This document shows positions 38,643 through 48,040 of a stretch of DNA of 64,000 bases, piece after piece (within the stretch, counting starts at the first letter, position 1; every line of letters begins with the position of its first letter). Under the pieces are notes generated by a model that saw only the letters and a list, made by a program, of their open reading frames with translations, searched no databases and was not told the origin of the DNA. Source of the stretch: Bacillus sp. N13C7 (GTDB taxonomy: Bacteria; Bacillota; Bacilli; Bacillales; Bacillaceae); the NCBI RefSeq assembly GCF_026790065.1, contig NZ_JALAMO010000018.1, positions 62,001-126,000 of the forward strand, read 5' to 3'. Both the position numbers and the translations under genes were made by a program.

Positions 38643-39458
38643 TTATTCGTACTGAGCGACGACCGCTTTCACAAGCTGCAAGAATCCTGCTTTTACTTTT
38701 TCTGTCACTTCCATGACCTCATCGTGGCTTAAAGGCTGATCCAAAATTCCGGCTGCTGCGTTGGAGATGCAGGAAATGCCAAGGACCCGCATTCCGGCAT
38801 GATTTGCCACAATGACTTCCGGTACAGTTGACATGCCGACTGCATCAGAGCCCATTGTTCTCAAGAAACGCACTTCGGCCGGTGTTTCGTAAGAAGGTCC
38901 TGTCACAGCGGTATACACGCCTTTTTGAATTGGAATGTTAAGATCTTTCGCAATCTTTTCAGCCAGGCTGGAAAGGTCTTTGTCATAAGCTGATGACATG
39001 TCTGGAAATCTGGCGCCGAAATCAGCTTCGTTTGGCCCAATTAACGGGTTTGTTCCCATAAAGTTGATATGATCGGTAATGATCATCAAGTCTCCCGCAC
39101 GGAATTCAGTGTTGACGCCGCCAGCGGCATTCGTCACGATCAACGCTTCCACGCCAAGCGCTTTCATCACGCGTACAGGGAAGGTCACTTTCTCCATTGA
39201 ATAGCCTTCATAAAAATGAAAACGGCCCTGCATCGCAATGACGGTAACTCCTTCAAGGGTGCCAAGCACAAGCTGTCCGGCATGTCCTTCAACAGTGGAT
39301 ACCGGGAATTCAGGTATGTCTTCATATTTCAGCTTGACCGGATTTTCGATTTCGTCCGCCAAAATGCCAAGACCTGAGCCTAAAATAAGGCCGATCTTCG
39401 GAGATTCAGGCAGGTTTTGTTTTATATAAGCCGCTGCGCGTTCAATTCTGTCTTTCAA
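38643..39458 (-). CDS. pupG: Purine nucleoside phosphorylase PupG (trimeric type)
   Basis: Cleaves guanosine, inosine and their deoxy forms with phosphate to base and (deoxy)ribose 1-phosphate. The 271-residue protein has the PNP signatures GSGLG (about 27-31), GRFHFYEGYS (about 78-87), TNAAGGVN (about 109-116), SYETPAEVR and MSTVPEVIVA. It works with Drm upstream: PupG makes ribose 1-phosphate, which Drm converts. The gap to drm is 12 bases. Confidence 0.97.
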   Translation of the reverse strand: MKDRIERAAAYIKQNLPESPKIGLILGSGLGILADEIENPVKLKYEDIPEFPVSTVEGHAGQLVLGTLEGVTVIAMQGRFHFYEGYSMEKVTFPVRVMKALGVEALIVTNAAGGVNTEFRAGDLMIITDHINFMGTNPLIGPNEADFGARFPDMSSAYDKDLSSLAEKIAKDLNIPIQKGVYTAVTGPSYETPAEVRFLRTMGSDAVGMSTVPEVIVANHAGMRVLGISCISNAAAGILDQPLSHDEVMEVTEKVKAGFLQLVKAVVAQYE

Positions 39459-39470
39459 GACACAGTCCCC

Positions 39471-40655
39471 CTATTGTAATAAAGATAAAAAGCTTTTCCC
39501 GTATTTCGGTTTATTTGTTTGGAAATTATCGGCGATTGTTGCGCCAATATCGGCAAATGTATCTGCAAGCGGCAGCATTTGCGCTTTCTTATGTTTTTTG
39601 CTGTAAGCGAGAATCGGCACGTACTCACGTGTATGATCGGTTCCGTGGTGAATCGGATCATTGCCGTGGTCGGCAGTAATAATCAACAGATCGTCTTCTT
39701 TCATTTTTTCGAACACTTCCGGAAGCCGCGCATCAAATTCCTCAAGCGCGCGTCCATAGCCTTCCGGATCACGGCGGTGTCCGAATAAAGCATCAAAATC
39801 AACAAGGTTCGCAAAGCTCAGACCCGTAAAGTCTTCTCCCAGCGTATCAATCACCTTGTCCATTCCGTCCATATTGGAAACCGTTCTCCGTGAAGAAGTA
39901 ATGCCTTCTCCGTCATAAATATCAGAGATTTTCCCGATTGAGATCACATCTAAGCCGCTGTCTTTTAATTCATTCATGACAGTGCGGTCAAACGGCTTAA
40001 GCGCATAGTCATGGCGGTTTGGCGTCCGTTTGAATTGTCCCGGCTCTCCGACGAAAGGCCGTGCAATAATGCGGCCTACCATATACTTGGGATCAAGCGT
40101 CAGCTCTCTCGCCGTTTCACAAATGCGGTACAGCTCTTCAAGCGGCACAATCTCTTCGTGAGCGGCAATTTGCAGAACAGAGTCAGCAGATGTGTATACA
40201 ATTAAAGCCCCCGTCTCCATGTGCTCTTGGCCAAGTTCATCCAAAATGGCTGTACCGGAAGCAGGTTTGTTTCCGATAATTTTGCGTCCGGATCTCTTTT
40301 CTAGCTCCTGAAGCAGTTCATCAGGAAAACCTTCCGGGAACACTTTAAACGGTTTATCAATGTACAAGCCCATAATCTCCCAGTGTCCCGTCATGGTATC
40401 TTTGCCGTTTGACGCTTCTTGCATTTTTCCATAATACGCAAGCGGGTGTTCTGTTTTTTCTACACCTTTGATATCTCCAATGAGACCAAGGCCGAGTTTT
40501 GCCATATTCGGCATATGTAATCCATTCATATGCTCGGCAATATGCCCGAGCGTGTTGGCACCTTCGTCATTAAAGTCAGCGGCATCCGGCGCTTCGCCTA
40601 TTCCGACTGAGTCCATTACAATTAAAAACACACGATTATATTTGTATGCAGGCAT
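39471..40655 (-). CDS. drm: Phosphopentomutase Drm (DeoB)
   Basis: Interconverts (deoxy)ribose 1-phosphate and 5-phosphate for nucleoside catabolism. The 394-residue alkaline-phosphatase-superfamily enzyme has the metal ligand Asp15 in [13 protein letters not shown], the phosphorylated threonine region KDTMTGHWE (about 84-92), [16 protein letters not shown] and the late metal site [16 protein letters not shown]. First gene of the drm-pupG operon, after a sigma-A-type promoter. Confidence 0.97.
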   Translation of the reverse strand: MPAYKYNRVFLIVMDSVGIGEAPDAADFNDEGANTLGHIAEHMNGLHMPNMAKLGLGLIGDIKGVEKTEHPLAYYGKMQEASNGKDTMTGHWEIMGLYIDKPFKVFPEGFPDELLQELEKRSGRKIIGNKPASGTAILDELGQEHMETGALIVYTSADSVLQIAAHEEIVPLEELYRICETARELTLDPKYMVGRIIARPFVGEPGQFKRTPNRHDYALKPFDRTVMNELKDSGLDVISIGKISDIYDGEGITSSRRTVSNMDGMDKVIDTLGEDFTGLSFANLVDFDALFGHRRDPEGYGRALEEFDARLPEVFEKMKEDDLLIITADHGNDPIHHGTDHTREYVPILAYSKKHKKAQMLPLADTFADIGATIADNFQTNKPKYGKSFLSLLQ

Positions 40656-40714
40656 TTTGAAAGCCTCCTTTTTTTCTATACGTCTATTGTATCGCTAAGA
40701 GGTCTGACAACTCA

Positions 40715-40744
40715 AGTATAAACCGTTTTCATTCCCGTTGACAA
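40715..40744 (-). promoter_or_regulatory. Sigma-A promoter of drm-pupG
   Basis: TTGTCA (40739-40744) and TATACT (40715-40720) on the minus strand, 18 bases apart, 60 bases upstream of drm. Confidence 0.7.
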
Positions 40745-40793
40745 TGCATTCGGAAATAATGAGAAACTTCAGTATTTTCTGCCGTTCTAAACA

Positions 40794-40817
40794 AAAAAGC
40801 CGCAGCCACCTGCGGCT
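40794..40817 (-). terminator. Terminator of xerD
   Basis: AGCCGCAG and CTGCGGCT arms around a short loop, T6 on the minus strand; the stem contains part of the xerD stop codon. Confidence 0.9.
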
Positions 40818-41706
40818 AGGCTCGCGGATGAAACTGCTTGTACACATCCTTCAGCCTCGTTTTCGTCACATGCGTATAAATTTGCGTGGTGGATATATCC
40901 GCATGGCCGAGCATTTCCTGTACCGCTCTTAAATCAGCCCCATTCTCAAGCAGATGCGTCGCAAAGGAATGCCTGAGCGTATGCGGGGTCAGCTCCTTTT
41001 TAATTCCCGCTTCCAGTGCGATTTTCTTCAGGTTTTTCCAGAACCCCTGGCGGCTGATTTGCTTGCCGTGATGATTTAAAAAGAGAGCGTCACACACATT
41101 GTTCTTCAGCAGTTTCCCCCTGGCTTTTGTCATATATTCCTCAATGGCAGAAGCGGCCGCTTCCCCGATTGGCACAATCCGTTCTTTTCTTCCTTTCCCG
41201 AAACAGCGGACAAAGCCCATGGATAAGTGAACATCTCCTGTTTTCAATTCTATCATTTCACTGACTCGTATGCCCGTCGCATAGAGCAGCTCCAGCATTG
41301 CTTTATCCCGATAGCCGAAAGGGCTTGTCAGCTTTGGCGTGTCCAATAATCGCTCGACCTCATGGAGTGCGAGCACCTTCGGAAGCGCCCGTTCGGTTTT
41401 TTGTGTTTCGATATGAACGGAAGGATCCTTGTCCGTCACCTTTTCCCTGAGCAGAAACTGGTGAAAAGAGCGAATGGATGCCAAATGCCGCGCCGAAGTC
41501 TTGCCGGATTTCCCCGAGTCCTTCAAGTGCTTTAAATATTGGATAATATGTATACGGGTTACGTGATTCCAATCCGTAACATGAAGGGCTTCTGTTAAAT
41601 AGAGAGAATAGCTTTTCAAGTCACGTTCATAGGATACCACCGTGTTTTGGGAAAGCCCTCTCTCTACCATGACGTAGTGGATGAAATCCTTTATTTGATC
41701 TCTCAC
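40816..41706 (-). CDS. xerD: Site-specific tyrosine recombinase XerD (RipX)
   Basis: A 296-residue recombinase that, with CodV (XerC), resolves chromosome dimers at dif. An N-terminal SAM-like DNA-binding domain (1-90) precedes the catalytic domain with the complete set: Arg147 (TGIRVSE), Lys around 171, His242 and Arg245 ([12 protein letters not shown]), His268 (GHAD) and nucleophile Tyr277 (TTQIYTHV). No attachment site is adjacent, so this is the housekeeping enzyme rather than a phage integrase. It starts 7 bases downstream of yqzK. Confidence 0.97.
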   Translation of the reverse strand: MRDQIKDFIHYVMVERGLSQNTVVSYERDLKSYSLYLTEALHVTDWNHVTRIHIIQYLKHLKDSGKSGKTSARHLASIRSFHQFLLREKVTDKDPSVHIETQKTERALPKVLALHEVERLLDTPKLTSPFGYRDKAMLELLYATGIRVSEMIELKTGDVHLSMGFVRCFGKGRKERIVPIGEAAASAIEEYMTKARGKLLKNNVCDALFLNHHGKQISRQGFWKNLKKIALEAGIKKELTPHTLRHSFATHLLENGADLRAVQEMLGHADISTTQIYTHVTKTRLKDVYKQFHPRA

Positions 41707-41713
41707 TCTTGAT

Positions 41714-41941
41714 CTACTCCCCGTTTTGGTAAAAAAAGATCAACCGGTCGAACCATCCGCCTGTTTCATCCTGATCCATTTCAACAACTTTAACAGCGGA
41801 GCCTTCCGGTTTATCGTACCGATGATAGTTTTCATACTCTTGATTCACCCATATCATAGCATAATAGAACAGAGCGGTAAAACCGGTAAACAGGATGAAA
41901 ACTTTCAGTGCATCGAGAGCTGTTTTTAGGAATCTTCCCAT
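41714..41941 (-). CDS. yqzK: YqzK, small single-span membrane protein (DUF4227 type)
   Basis: A 75-residue protein with one membrane segment ([19 protein letters not shown], about residues 14-32) and a charged C-terminal tail ([19 protein letters not shown]...). Conserved between fur and xerD in Bacillus; no function is known. Probably cotranscribed with xerD (7-base gap). A fur terminator separates it from fur. Confidence 0.85.
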   Translation of the reverse strand: MGRFLKTALDALKVFILFTGFTALFYYAMIWVNQEYENYHRYDKPEGSAVKVVEMDQDETGGWFDRLIFFYQNGE

Positions 41942-42020
41942 GTCCTAATCGATCCTTTCCCTATGGTTCCAGTTATTTAAACCATATGCCAAATCAGAAA
42001 GGTTTTATACATAGAAACAG

Positions 42021-42051
42021 CAAAAAACCCTTTCCCCAGGAGAAAAGGTTC
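42021..42051 (-). terminator. Terminator of fur
   Basis: AACCTTTTCTCC and GGGGAAAGGGTT arms on the minus strand followed by T6, about 15 bases after the fur stop. Confidence 0.85.
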
Positions 42052-42065
42052 GCGCTCGGCACCGT

Positions 42066-42515
42066 CTATTCAGTTTCTTTTCCGTTACAGCGGTGGCAAA
42101 TGCCGTGAAACGTCAATCTATGATCCTTAATCTTAAATTTCCAATCACGTTCAATGATTTCTTCCACGTCTTCAAGCAAATCTTCTTCAATTTCATCAAC
42201 GGCTCCGCACTCCATGCACACCAAGTGATGGTGAAAGTGGGCTGCTCCCTCTTTCCGCAGGTCGTAACGGGACACTCCGTCTCCAAAGTTAATTTTATCA
42301 ACCACTTTTAATTCAGTTAATAATTCAAGCGTACGGTATACTGTTGCAAGACCAATCTCAGGAGATTTCTCTTTTACGAGGAGGTATACATCTTCTGCGC
42401 TTAAATGGTCTTCTTCGTTTTCAAGCAGCACTCTTACTGTTGCTTCACGCTGAGGCGTAAGTTTATAGCTGGATGAGTGCAACTGCTTCTTAATTCGATC
42501 AATACGGTTTTCCAT
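42066..42515 (-). CDS. fur: Ferric uptake repressor Fur
   Basis: A 149-residue metal-dependent repressor of iron uptake genes. The winged helix (about 15-80) contains LATVYRTLELL; the dimerisation domain has AHFHHHLVC and two CXXC pairs, Cys100/Cys103 and Cys140/Cys143, that bind structural zinc. The ATG at 42515 follows TAGGAGGG. The PerR box over its promoter shows control by peroxide sensing. It is Fur rather than PerR or Zur because it matches the B. subtilis Fur sequence and context (spoIIM upstream, yqzK-xerD downstream). Confidence 0.97.
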   Translation of the reverse strand: MENRIDRIKKQLHSSSYKLTPQREATVRVLLENEEDHLSAEDVYLLVKEKSPEIGLATVYRTLELLTELKVVDKINFGDGVSRYDLRKEGAAHFHHHLVCMECGAVDEIEEDLLEDVEEIIERDWKFKIKDHRLTFHGICHRCNGKETE

Positions 42516-42547
42516 GTCTTTCCCTCCTACGCCGCATTCCATGACTC

Positions 42548-42576
42548 ATTATAACAAAATACGCGCAGAGTTCCAA
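42548..42576 (-). promoter_or_regulatory. Sigma-A promoter of fur
   Basis: TTGGAA (42571-42576) and TATAAT (42548-42553) on the minus strand, 17 bases apart, with TG before the -10. Confidence 0.75.
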
Positions 42577-42591
42577 CTATAATTATTATAA
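42577..42591 (-). promoter_or_regulatory. PerR box upstream of fur
   Basis: Minus strand TTATAATAATTATAG matches the 7-1-7 PerR consensus TTATAATNATTATAA at 14 of 15 positions and abuts the -35 of fur. Confidence 0.88.
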
Positions 42592-42627
42592 ACTGATAAA
42601 TAAAACGATTTTCTTTTAATAATGATT

Positions 42628-43272
42628 TTAAAAAAGTCTCGATGTAAGCTTTTCCATTAACACAGGAGATAAATATGCTTCAAAGAGAGAGGAGATCAGC
42701 GCTAAAAACAGAATGATCAGCAGCACGAAAGCATACCGCCCAAACCACTGAATGGGGGCATCGTGCAGGCTTCGTTTAACAAACAGCTGCCTAATTAACT
42801 TTAAAGAAAACGCAATCGCACACGTGCCCATAATGAGATAAGCCGGAATAAGCAGCACATTTTGCGGCAAAACAGAGATAAACGATAAGAAAAAACCGTT
42901 GAGACCCATCTGATTGACGAGAAATCCGACAGTAAAACCGACGACGATTCCTTTCAGAAAGATCATAATAAAAATAATCGGCATCCCAATGACAGAAATC
43001 CCTAATATCCACATCAGCCCTAAATATTTTACATTATGAAAGATACTTTGCCCAAACATATCAGATGAACTGGCCTGTTTCCCCTCCGAAAGCTGTCCGA
43101 AGAATTGGCTTAAATAGTAATATAAATCTTCCTTCTGGCTGATGGTCATGCTGTTGACAATAATCGCTCCGAATATGACACCCATGAAAAACAGGACTGA
43201 GACAAATATATAAAGAGAGAGATGATCTTTGACATGTCCGAGAAACATGTCTTTATAAGAGATTTTTCGCAT
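42628..43272 (-). CDS. spoIIM: Stage II sporulation protein M SpoIIM
   Basis: A 214-residue polytopic membrane protein (about five spans) of the SpoIID-SpoIIM-SpoIIP complex that removes septal peptidoglycan and drives forespore engulfment; SpoIIM anchors SpoIIP and SpoIID. Landmarks are [15 protein letters not shown] and [19 protein letters not shown] sigma-E-type promoter precedes it. Gap to fur 112 bases, holding the fur promoter. Confidence 0.96.
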   Translation of the reverse strand: MRKISYKDMFLGHVKDHLSLYIFVSVLFFMGVIFGAIIVNSMTISQKEDLYYYLSQFFGQLSEGKQASSSDMFGQSIFHNVKYLGLMWILGISVIGMPIIFIMIFLKGIVVGFTVGFLVNQMGLNGFFLSFISVLPQNVLLIPAYLIMGTCAIAFSLKLIRQLFVKRSLHDAPIQWFGRYAFVLLIILFLALISSLFEAYLSPVLMEKLTSRLF

Positions 43273-43312
43273 ACCGTTTCCTCCCGCCCATTCTAGTGAT
43301 TTGATTTAATAG

Positions 43313-43340
43313 ATTGTATGAAAGAAACGGAAAAACATGC
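43313..43340 (-). promoter_or_regulatory. Sigma-E-type promoter of spoIIM
   Basis: On the minus strand GCATGTT (43334-43340) and CATACAAT (43313-43320), 13 bases apart, fit the mother-cell sigma-E pattern with a perfect -10. Confidence 0.75.
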
Positions 43341-43372
43341 TCTTTTTTAAAAAGAAACGATAGAGAAGGATG

Positions 43373-43588
43373 CTAGGCGGCTTTTTGGGGCACAAAAAAA
43401 TCCTTATCATCAAATGCCATATGATAATAAGGATTCTTATGCTTTCTTATATTCAATATCTCTTTTTTGCTTTTTGTCATTCTTTCATGTGTGCTGAACG
43501 ATGGTGAATTCCCTCTTGATAATAATACGTCACGTCCGCCGTTTCTAAGCAGATGCTCCCGTTTCTTTTTCGCGCGGCTTTTTGCCAT
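43373..43588 (-). CDS. yqkK: YqkK, small basic protein
   Basis: A 71-residue, lysine/arginine-rich protein (starts MAKSRAKKKREHLLRNGGRD) without membrane span or known domain. The strong GGGAGTG site and ATG at 43588 fix the start; the frame is open 30 codons further upstream without support. Located between mleA and spoIIM. The basic N terminus suggests nucleic-acid contact, but that is a guess. Function unknown. Confidence 0.82.
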   Translation of the reverse strand: MAKSRAKKKREHLLRNGGRDVLLSRGNSPSFSTHERMTKSKKEILNIRKHKNPYYHMAFDDKDFFVPQKAA

Positions 43589-43642
43589 GCTGATCACTCC
43601 CTTATCTATTTTCACAGCGATTATAGCAAAAATGATACATAA

Positions 43643-43678
43643 TGAAAAACAGCACCTGTCATGCCAGGTGCTGTTCAA
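43643..43678 (-). terminator. Terminator of mleN-mleA
   Basis: AACAGCACCTG and CAGGTGCTGTT arms with a 6-base loop, T5 on the minus strand, directly after the mleA stop. Confidence 0.9.
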
Positions 43679-43682
43679 GCTT

Positions 43683-45002
43683 TTATCTTACGGTTATAAG
43701 AGCTGCACGCTCGACCGCGGCTGCTACCTCATGATGGACTTTTGAATCGAGCGGCTGAGGGACCACATCGCCTTGTTTTGTGCAGGCTGCGATGGCCTCT
43801 GCTGCTGCGACAAGCATATCATGATTGATCTCCTTGCTTTTCGCGTTAAGCGCTCCTCTGAAAATACCCGGGAAACCAAGCACATTATTCACAGAACGTC
43901 CGTCCGCTGCATATGCGGCGCCAGCCTGCAGCGCAGCCTCCGGCTCGATTTCCGGCTTCGGATTTGATAAAGCCAAAATCACCTGTCCGGTACGAACATA
44001 TGCTGGTTTAATTAACCCTGGAACTCCTGTTGTAGCAACGACGATGTCACATACTTCCATGAGCTCCTCGATGCTGGATACTGCCTGTCCGCCGTATTGT
44101 TCGAGACGGTCCATTGCTGCCTCTGATTTGTCTGTGCCGTAAACAGCTTTCACGCCATAGGCCATAAACATCCGGCAGATAGCAACGCCTGCTGCGCCCA
44201 GACCGATTTGCCCCACTTTCGCTTCTTTCAGGTCAACTCCCGCACTCCTGCATGCCGAGATGGCAGCTGCCAGCGTCACAACGGCTGTACCATGCTGATC
44301 ATCGTGCATAACAGGGATGTTGAGCTCCTCTTTTAGGCGGTCTTCGATTTCGAAGCAATGGGGCGAGCCGATATCCTCAAGCAGAATGCCGTTAAAACCT
44401 GGAGAAATGTGCTTAACCGTTTTGATGATTTCTTCAGGATCACTTGTATCAAGCAATATCGGAATGCCGCTGATACCCGCCAGCTGATCAAACAGAGCAG
44501 CCTTTCCTTCCATGACAGGCATGCCTGCGACAGAGCCGATATTCCCGAGACCGAGAATGGCCGTTCCATCTGTTACAATCGCAACAGAGTTGCTGATCGT
44601 TGTATAGATAGACGCTTTTTCAGGTTCCTTTTCAATTAAGCGGCACACGTCTGCCACACCTGGTGTATAGACACGTCCGAGCTCTGCCAGTGATCGGATT
44701 GGCATTTTGCTTTTCATTTGGATTTTTCCGCCTTCATGTGCGGACAGGACTTCATCAGATACGGTGTGAAGCCTGATCCCTTCTCCCAGAGCCTGAACGG
44801 CCGTGATCACTTCCTGAAGCTGTTCTTCATTCTCCACTTGAACGGTAATATTCCGCATTGTGTAATTGGGTCCGACTTTTACCGTCTCCACTTCACCAAT
44901 ATCCCCGCCCAGAAGGCCGATTGCCGTAGCCACCCTTCCAAGATTTCCGGGAACCGAAGGCGTTTCGATCATCAGTGTCCGAATCATGTGTTTCGCTATC
45001 AT
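43683..45002 (-). CDS. mleA: NAD-type malic enzyme MleA
   Basis: Oxidatively decarboxylates malate to pyruvate in the cytoplasm. The 439-residue protein has an N-terminal ACT domain (about 1-80), then the malic-enzyme fold with [10 protein letters not shown], the Mg-binding EDIG and HDDQHGTA motifs, and the NAD-binding GLGAAGVA (about 262-269). The short (~410-440) bacterial length is normal. The Met start follows GGGGAGGATC. It is paired with mleN, the malate importer, 17 bases upstream. Confidence 0.96.
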   Translation of the reverse strand: MIAKHMIRTLMIETPSVPGNLGRVATAIGLLGGDIGEVETVKVGPNYTMRNITVQVENEEQLQEVITAVQALGEGIRLHTVSDEVLSAHEGGKIQMKSKMPIRSLAELGRVYTPGVADVCRLIEKEPEKASIYTTISNSVAIVTDGTAILGLGNIGSVAGMPVMEGKAALFDQLAGISGIPILLDTSDPEEIIKTVKHISPGFNGILLEDIGSPHCFEIEDRLKEELNIPVMHDDQHGTAVVTLAAAISACRSAGVDLKEAKVGQIGLGAAGVAICRMFMAYGVKAVYGTDKSEAAMDRLEQYGGQAVSSIEELMEVCDIVVATTGVPGLIKPAYVRTGQVILALSNPKPEIEPEAALQAGAAYAADGRSVNNVLGFPGIFRGALNAKSKEINHDMLVAAAEAIAACTKQGDVVPQPLDSKVHHEVAAAVERAALITVR

Positions 45003-45019
45003 TCAGTGATCCTCCCCTA

Positions 45020-46426
45020 TTAGCCTAGTTTTTCGGCTTTAACTGTATTGTTTTTCGTATACCATATAAATTTTCCTGTATAACCATAGATAATTGCAAG
45101 ACCTATTGCGACAAAACTGAGCCACATAAACGGCAAATAAGAGAAGGTAGAAACACCTAAAATACCAGCCATGTAAATACCGTTATCAGACCAAGGCACC
45201 ATGCCTGAAGTCAATGTTCCCCCGACCTCTGAGTTACGTGATAACACTCTTCTGTCCAGATGTAAGCGATCATAGCTGTCTTCCATGATCTTCGGCGTCA
45301 AAATAAGGGATACATACATGGCACAGCCGAAGATGTTCGCTAAAAACGCTACAATCAGCGTAGACAATGTCACATTGCCGGCTGATGTTAATTTCTTTTC
45401 AAACATAGAGACAATGACTTTTAGAACGCCAAGCTTCTCAAGCAGCCCACCAAAACCAAGGCCAAAGATAATCACGACTAGGGAACTGAGCATTCCGACA
45501 ATTCCACCGCGATTTAACAGGCCGTTCAAGAATTCAACATCTGTTTTAATAGAAAAGCCGTTGTACGCAGTTGCAATCGCATCCGCTGGATTCATGCCTT
45601 GGAAAACAACAGCCCAGACAGCGCCAAGCAAAGCGCCAATTACGATAACCGGCATAGACGGCTTTTTCATCGCCAACAAGACTATGACGATAACAGCTGG
45701 GATCAGCATCCAAATATGAATGTCAAACGTATTTTGCAAAGATGATTTTAAGAATTCGACTTTATCAAGATCAATATTTTTCCCGCCGTACATAAATCCA
45801 ACAACTGTAAAGAGTATAGCTGTAATGACATATGCCGGTATTGATAAATAAAGCATTGCTCTCACGTGAGCCAATACATCAACTTTTGATAGTGAAGAAG
45901 CCAAAACTGTACTGTCAGACAGCGGAGACAGCTTGTCCCCGAAATACGCGCCTGAAAGAATAGCCCCCGCTACTAGTGGAAGCGGAATACCTAAACCTTC
46001 TCCTATTGCAATCATGGCGATGCCGGCAGTTCCGACCGTTCCCCATGACGTTCCTGTTGCTACAGACATGATTGAACAAATAATTAACGTTGCCAGTAAA
46101 AAGATACTAGGGTGAATAAATTCTAATCCATAATAAATCAGTGTAGGCACTACGCCTCCGGCAATCCACGTTCCGATGAGCGCACCGACTGAAACAAGAA
46201 TCAGAACGGCTTCAAGACCGTTTGATATTCCATGCAAAATGGCATTTTGCATATCTTTATAAGAATAACCGAGTCTGATACCGAGAATCATTGCAATAAA
46301 CCAGGAAATGAAGAGCGCGAGCTGTATCGGCAAGTCTAAAAAGACTGTAAACGACATGACAAGTGCTAAAAAGGATCCTAGTACAATAATAATTTCGAAT
46401 AGTGTTGGCAGTCTTACATCCTTCAA
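45020..46426 (-). CDS. mleN: Malate-2H+/Na+-lactate antiporter MleN
   Basis: A 468-residue NhaC-family transporter with about 12 membrane spans. In B. subtilis it takes up malate with protons in exchange for sodium and lactate, supporting growth on malate at low proton motive force. Landmarks are TGTSWGTVGTAGIAMIAIGEGL and YFGDKLSPLSDSTVLAS. The start is a TTG with GGGGGA upstream. It forms an operon with mleA. A cre-like site lies just upstream. Confidence 0.95.
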   Translation of the reverse strand: MKDVRLPTLFEIIIVLGSFLALVMSFTVFLDLPIQLALFISWFIAMILGIRLGYSYKDMQNAILHGISNGLEAVLILVSVGALIGTWIAGGVVPTLIYYGLEFIHPSIFLLATLIICSIMSVATGTSWGTVGTAGIAMIAIGEGLGIPLPLVAGAILSGAYFGDKLSPLSDSTVLASSLSKVDVLAHVRAMLYLSIPAYVITAILFTVVGFMYGGKNIDLDKVEFLKSSLQNTFDIHIWMLIPAVIVIVLLAMKKPSMPVIVIGALLGAVWAVVFQGMNPADAIATAYNGFSIKTDVEFLNGLLNRGGIVGMLSSLVVIIFGLGFGGLLEKLGVLKVIVSMFEKKLTSAGNVTLSTLIVAFLANIFGCAMYVSLILTPKIMEDSYDRLHLDRRVLSRNSEVGGTLTSGMVPWSDNGIYMAGILGVSTFSYLPFMWLSFVAIGLAIIYGYTGKFIWYTKNNTVKAEKLG

Positions 46427-46451
46427 AAGAAGTCCCCCTTCATGTAAAAAG

Positions 46452-46465
46452 CTAAAACGCTTTCA
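46452..46465 (-). promoter_or_regulatory. cre-like catabolite control site before mleN
   Basis: Minus strand TGAAAGCGTTTTAG matches 12 of 14 positions of the CcpA consensus TGWAANCGNTNWCA, 25 bases upstream of the mleN start; both mismatches are at the 3' end. Confidence 0.5.
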
Positions 46466-46514
46466 ATAAATAGTACAACACGTATACTATACTTCCTCAT
46501 CCCTATGTTGTAAA

Positions 46515-46552
46515 CAGCTTATTCATCCGACTATTCGGAGATGAATAAGCTG
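46515..46552 (-). terminator. Strong hairpin after ansB
   Basis: CAGCTTATTCATC and GATGAATAAGCTG form a 13-bp stem with further inner pairing (CCGA/TCGG), 16 bases after the ansB stop. The T-run on the minus strand is only three bases, so termination may be partial, with some read-through into mleN. Confidence 0.7.
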
Positions 46553-46567
46553 CATTTTGTTCAAATT

Positions 46568-47995
46568 TTATTTTTCTAATAATTCTTTTCCAGCAATCCC
46601 TGGCTTTGTCATCTCATATGGATTTAAAATAATATCCAATTCCTCTTCTGTCAGCACATCATGCTGCAGACAAAGATCACGGACTGATTGGCCTGTCATA
46701 ATCGCTTCCCGGGCGATTCGGGCTGCTGCTTCATATCCGAGGTGCGGATTGACTGCAGTAATCACTCCTGCGCTTTTTTCAACGTATTGCTTCAAGCGTT
46801 TTTCATTGGCTTCGATGCCTTTTAAGCAATAGTCAGTGAATGAACGGAAGCCGTTGTTCATGATGCTGATGGATTGAAGCAAATTAAAGACAAGCACGGG
46901 CTCCATGACGTTCAATTCAAGCTGTCCGGCTTCAGAAGCAAGGCAGATTGTATTGTCGTTTCCAATAACCTGGAACGCAATTTGGTTGATCAGCTCAGCC
47001 ATTACCGGATTGACTTTCCCGGGCATAATAGATGATCCCGGCTGACGTGCAGGCAGAGAAATTTCTGCTAAGCCGGCGCGCGGTCCTGATGCCATTAAGC
47101 GAAGGTCATTTGCGATCTTTGACATGTTCATCATGCAAACTTTTAGTGCAGCTGATACCTCTGTGTAGGCATCTGTATTTTGTGTCGCATCAACAAGATG
47201 ATCAGCGCCGACAAGAGGAAGCCCGCTGATATCAGCAAGGTGCTTTACAACCTGTTTGATATATTCAGGATCTGCGTTCAGGCCTGTGCCGACAGCAGTA
47301 GCACCCATGTTGACCTCATACAGGTGCTGGCGTGACTGCTTGATTCGTTTGATATCACGCTCCAGCACACGGCTGTACGCTTCGAATTCCTGGCCGAGGC
47401 GAATCGGAACAGCGTCTTGAAGGTGTGTCCGCCCCATTTTAATCACTGAGTCAAATTCCTGTGCTTTTTGTTTGAATACACGATGCATGTCTTCCATTGT
47501 TTTCAGCAGCTTTTCTAAAAGCTTCAGTGTGGAAATGTGAATCGCTGTCGGAAACACATCATTTGTGGACTGTGACATATTCACATGTGTGTTTGGGCTT
47601 AAATGGATGTAGTCTCCCTTTTTATGGCCCATGATTTCCAGCGCCCGGTTTCCAATAACCTCGTTCGCATTCATGTTCATAGAAGTTCCGGCGCCGCCCT
47701 GAATCGGATCGACAATAAACTGATCGTGCCATTTGCCTTCCAGAATCTCGTCGGCGGCTTGTACGATAGCTTGGCCAATTCCTTCATACAGCCGTTTTAC
47801 ATCCATGTTGGCAAGGGCCGCAGCTTTTTTTACAATCGCCAGTGCGTTAATCATTTCTTCATGGATCTTGTATCCCGTAATCGGGAAGTTTTCAGAAGCA
47901 CGGAGCGTCTGGATTCCGTAATAAACATCCGCCTCAATTTGTTTTTCCCCAAGGAAGTCTTTTTCCACGCGATATTCTTTTTGGCCGTTTAACAT
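46568..47995 (-). CDS. ansB: Aspartate ammonia-lyase AnsB (aspartase)
   Basis: Converts L-aspartate to fumarate and ammonia. The 475-residue fumarase/aspartase-superfamily enzyme has the family signature GSSIMPGKVNP around residue 320, the active-site TNMSQSTNDVFPTAIH region (about 139-153) and GRTHLQDAVPIRLG (about 188-201). It follows ansA, which supplies aspartate from asparagine, by 45 bases; both are repressed by AnsR in B. subtilis. Confidence 0.97.
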   Translation of the reverse strand: MLNGQKEYRVEKDFLGEKQIEADVYYGIQTLRASENFPITGYKIHEEMINALAIVKKAAALANMDVKRLYEGIGQAIVQAADEILEGKWHDQFIVDPIQGGAGTSMNMNANEVIGNRALEIMGHKKGDYIHLSPNTHVNMSQSTNDVFPTAIHISTLKLLEKLLKTMEDMHRVFKQKAQEFDSVIKMGRTHLQDAVPIRLGQEFEAYSRVLERDIKRIKQSRQHLYEVNMGATAVGTGLNADPEYIKQVVKHLADISGLPLVGADHLVDATQNTDAYTEVSAALKVCMMNMSKIANDLRLMASGPRAGLAEISLPARQPGSSIMPGKVNPVMAELINQIAFQVIGNDNTICLASEAGQLELNVMEPVLVFNLLQSISIMNNGFRSFTDYCLKGIEANEKRLKQYVEKSAGVITAVNPHLGYEAAARIAREAIMTGQSVRDLCLQHDVLTEEELDIILNPYEMTKPGIAGKELLEK

Positions 47996-48040
47996 AATCT
48001 TTAACCTACTTTCTCTATGATGGTTATCGTTTCTGATATT

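Noticed and set aside
40816-41706. Tyrosine recombinase as sign of a mobile element
   Set aside because: Full-length XerD in its normal fur-yqzK-xerD-drm context, no att repeats, phage genes or composition change nearby.
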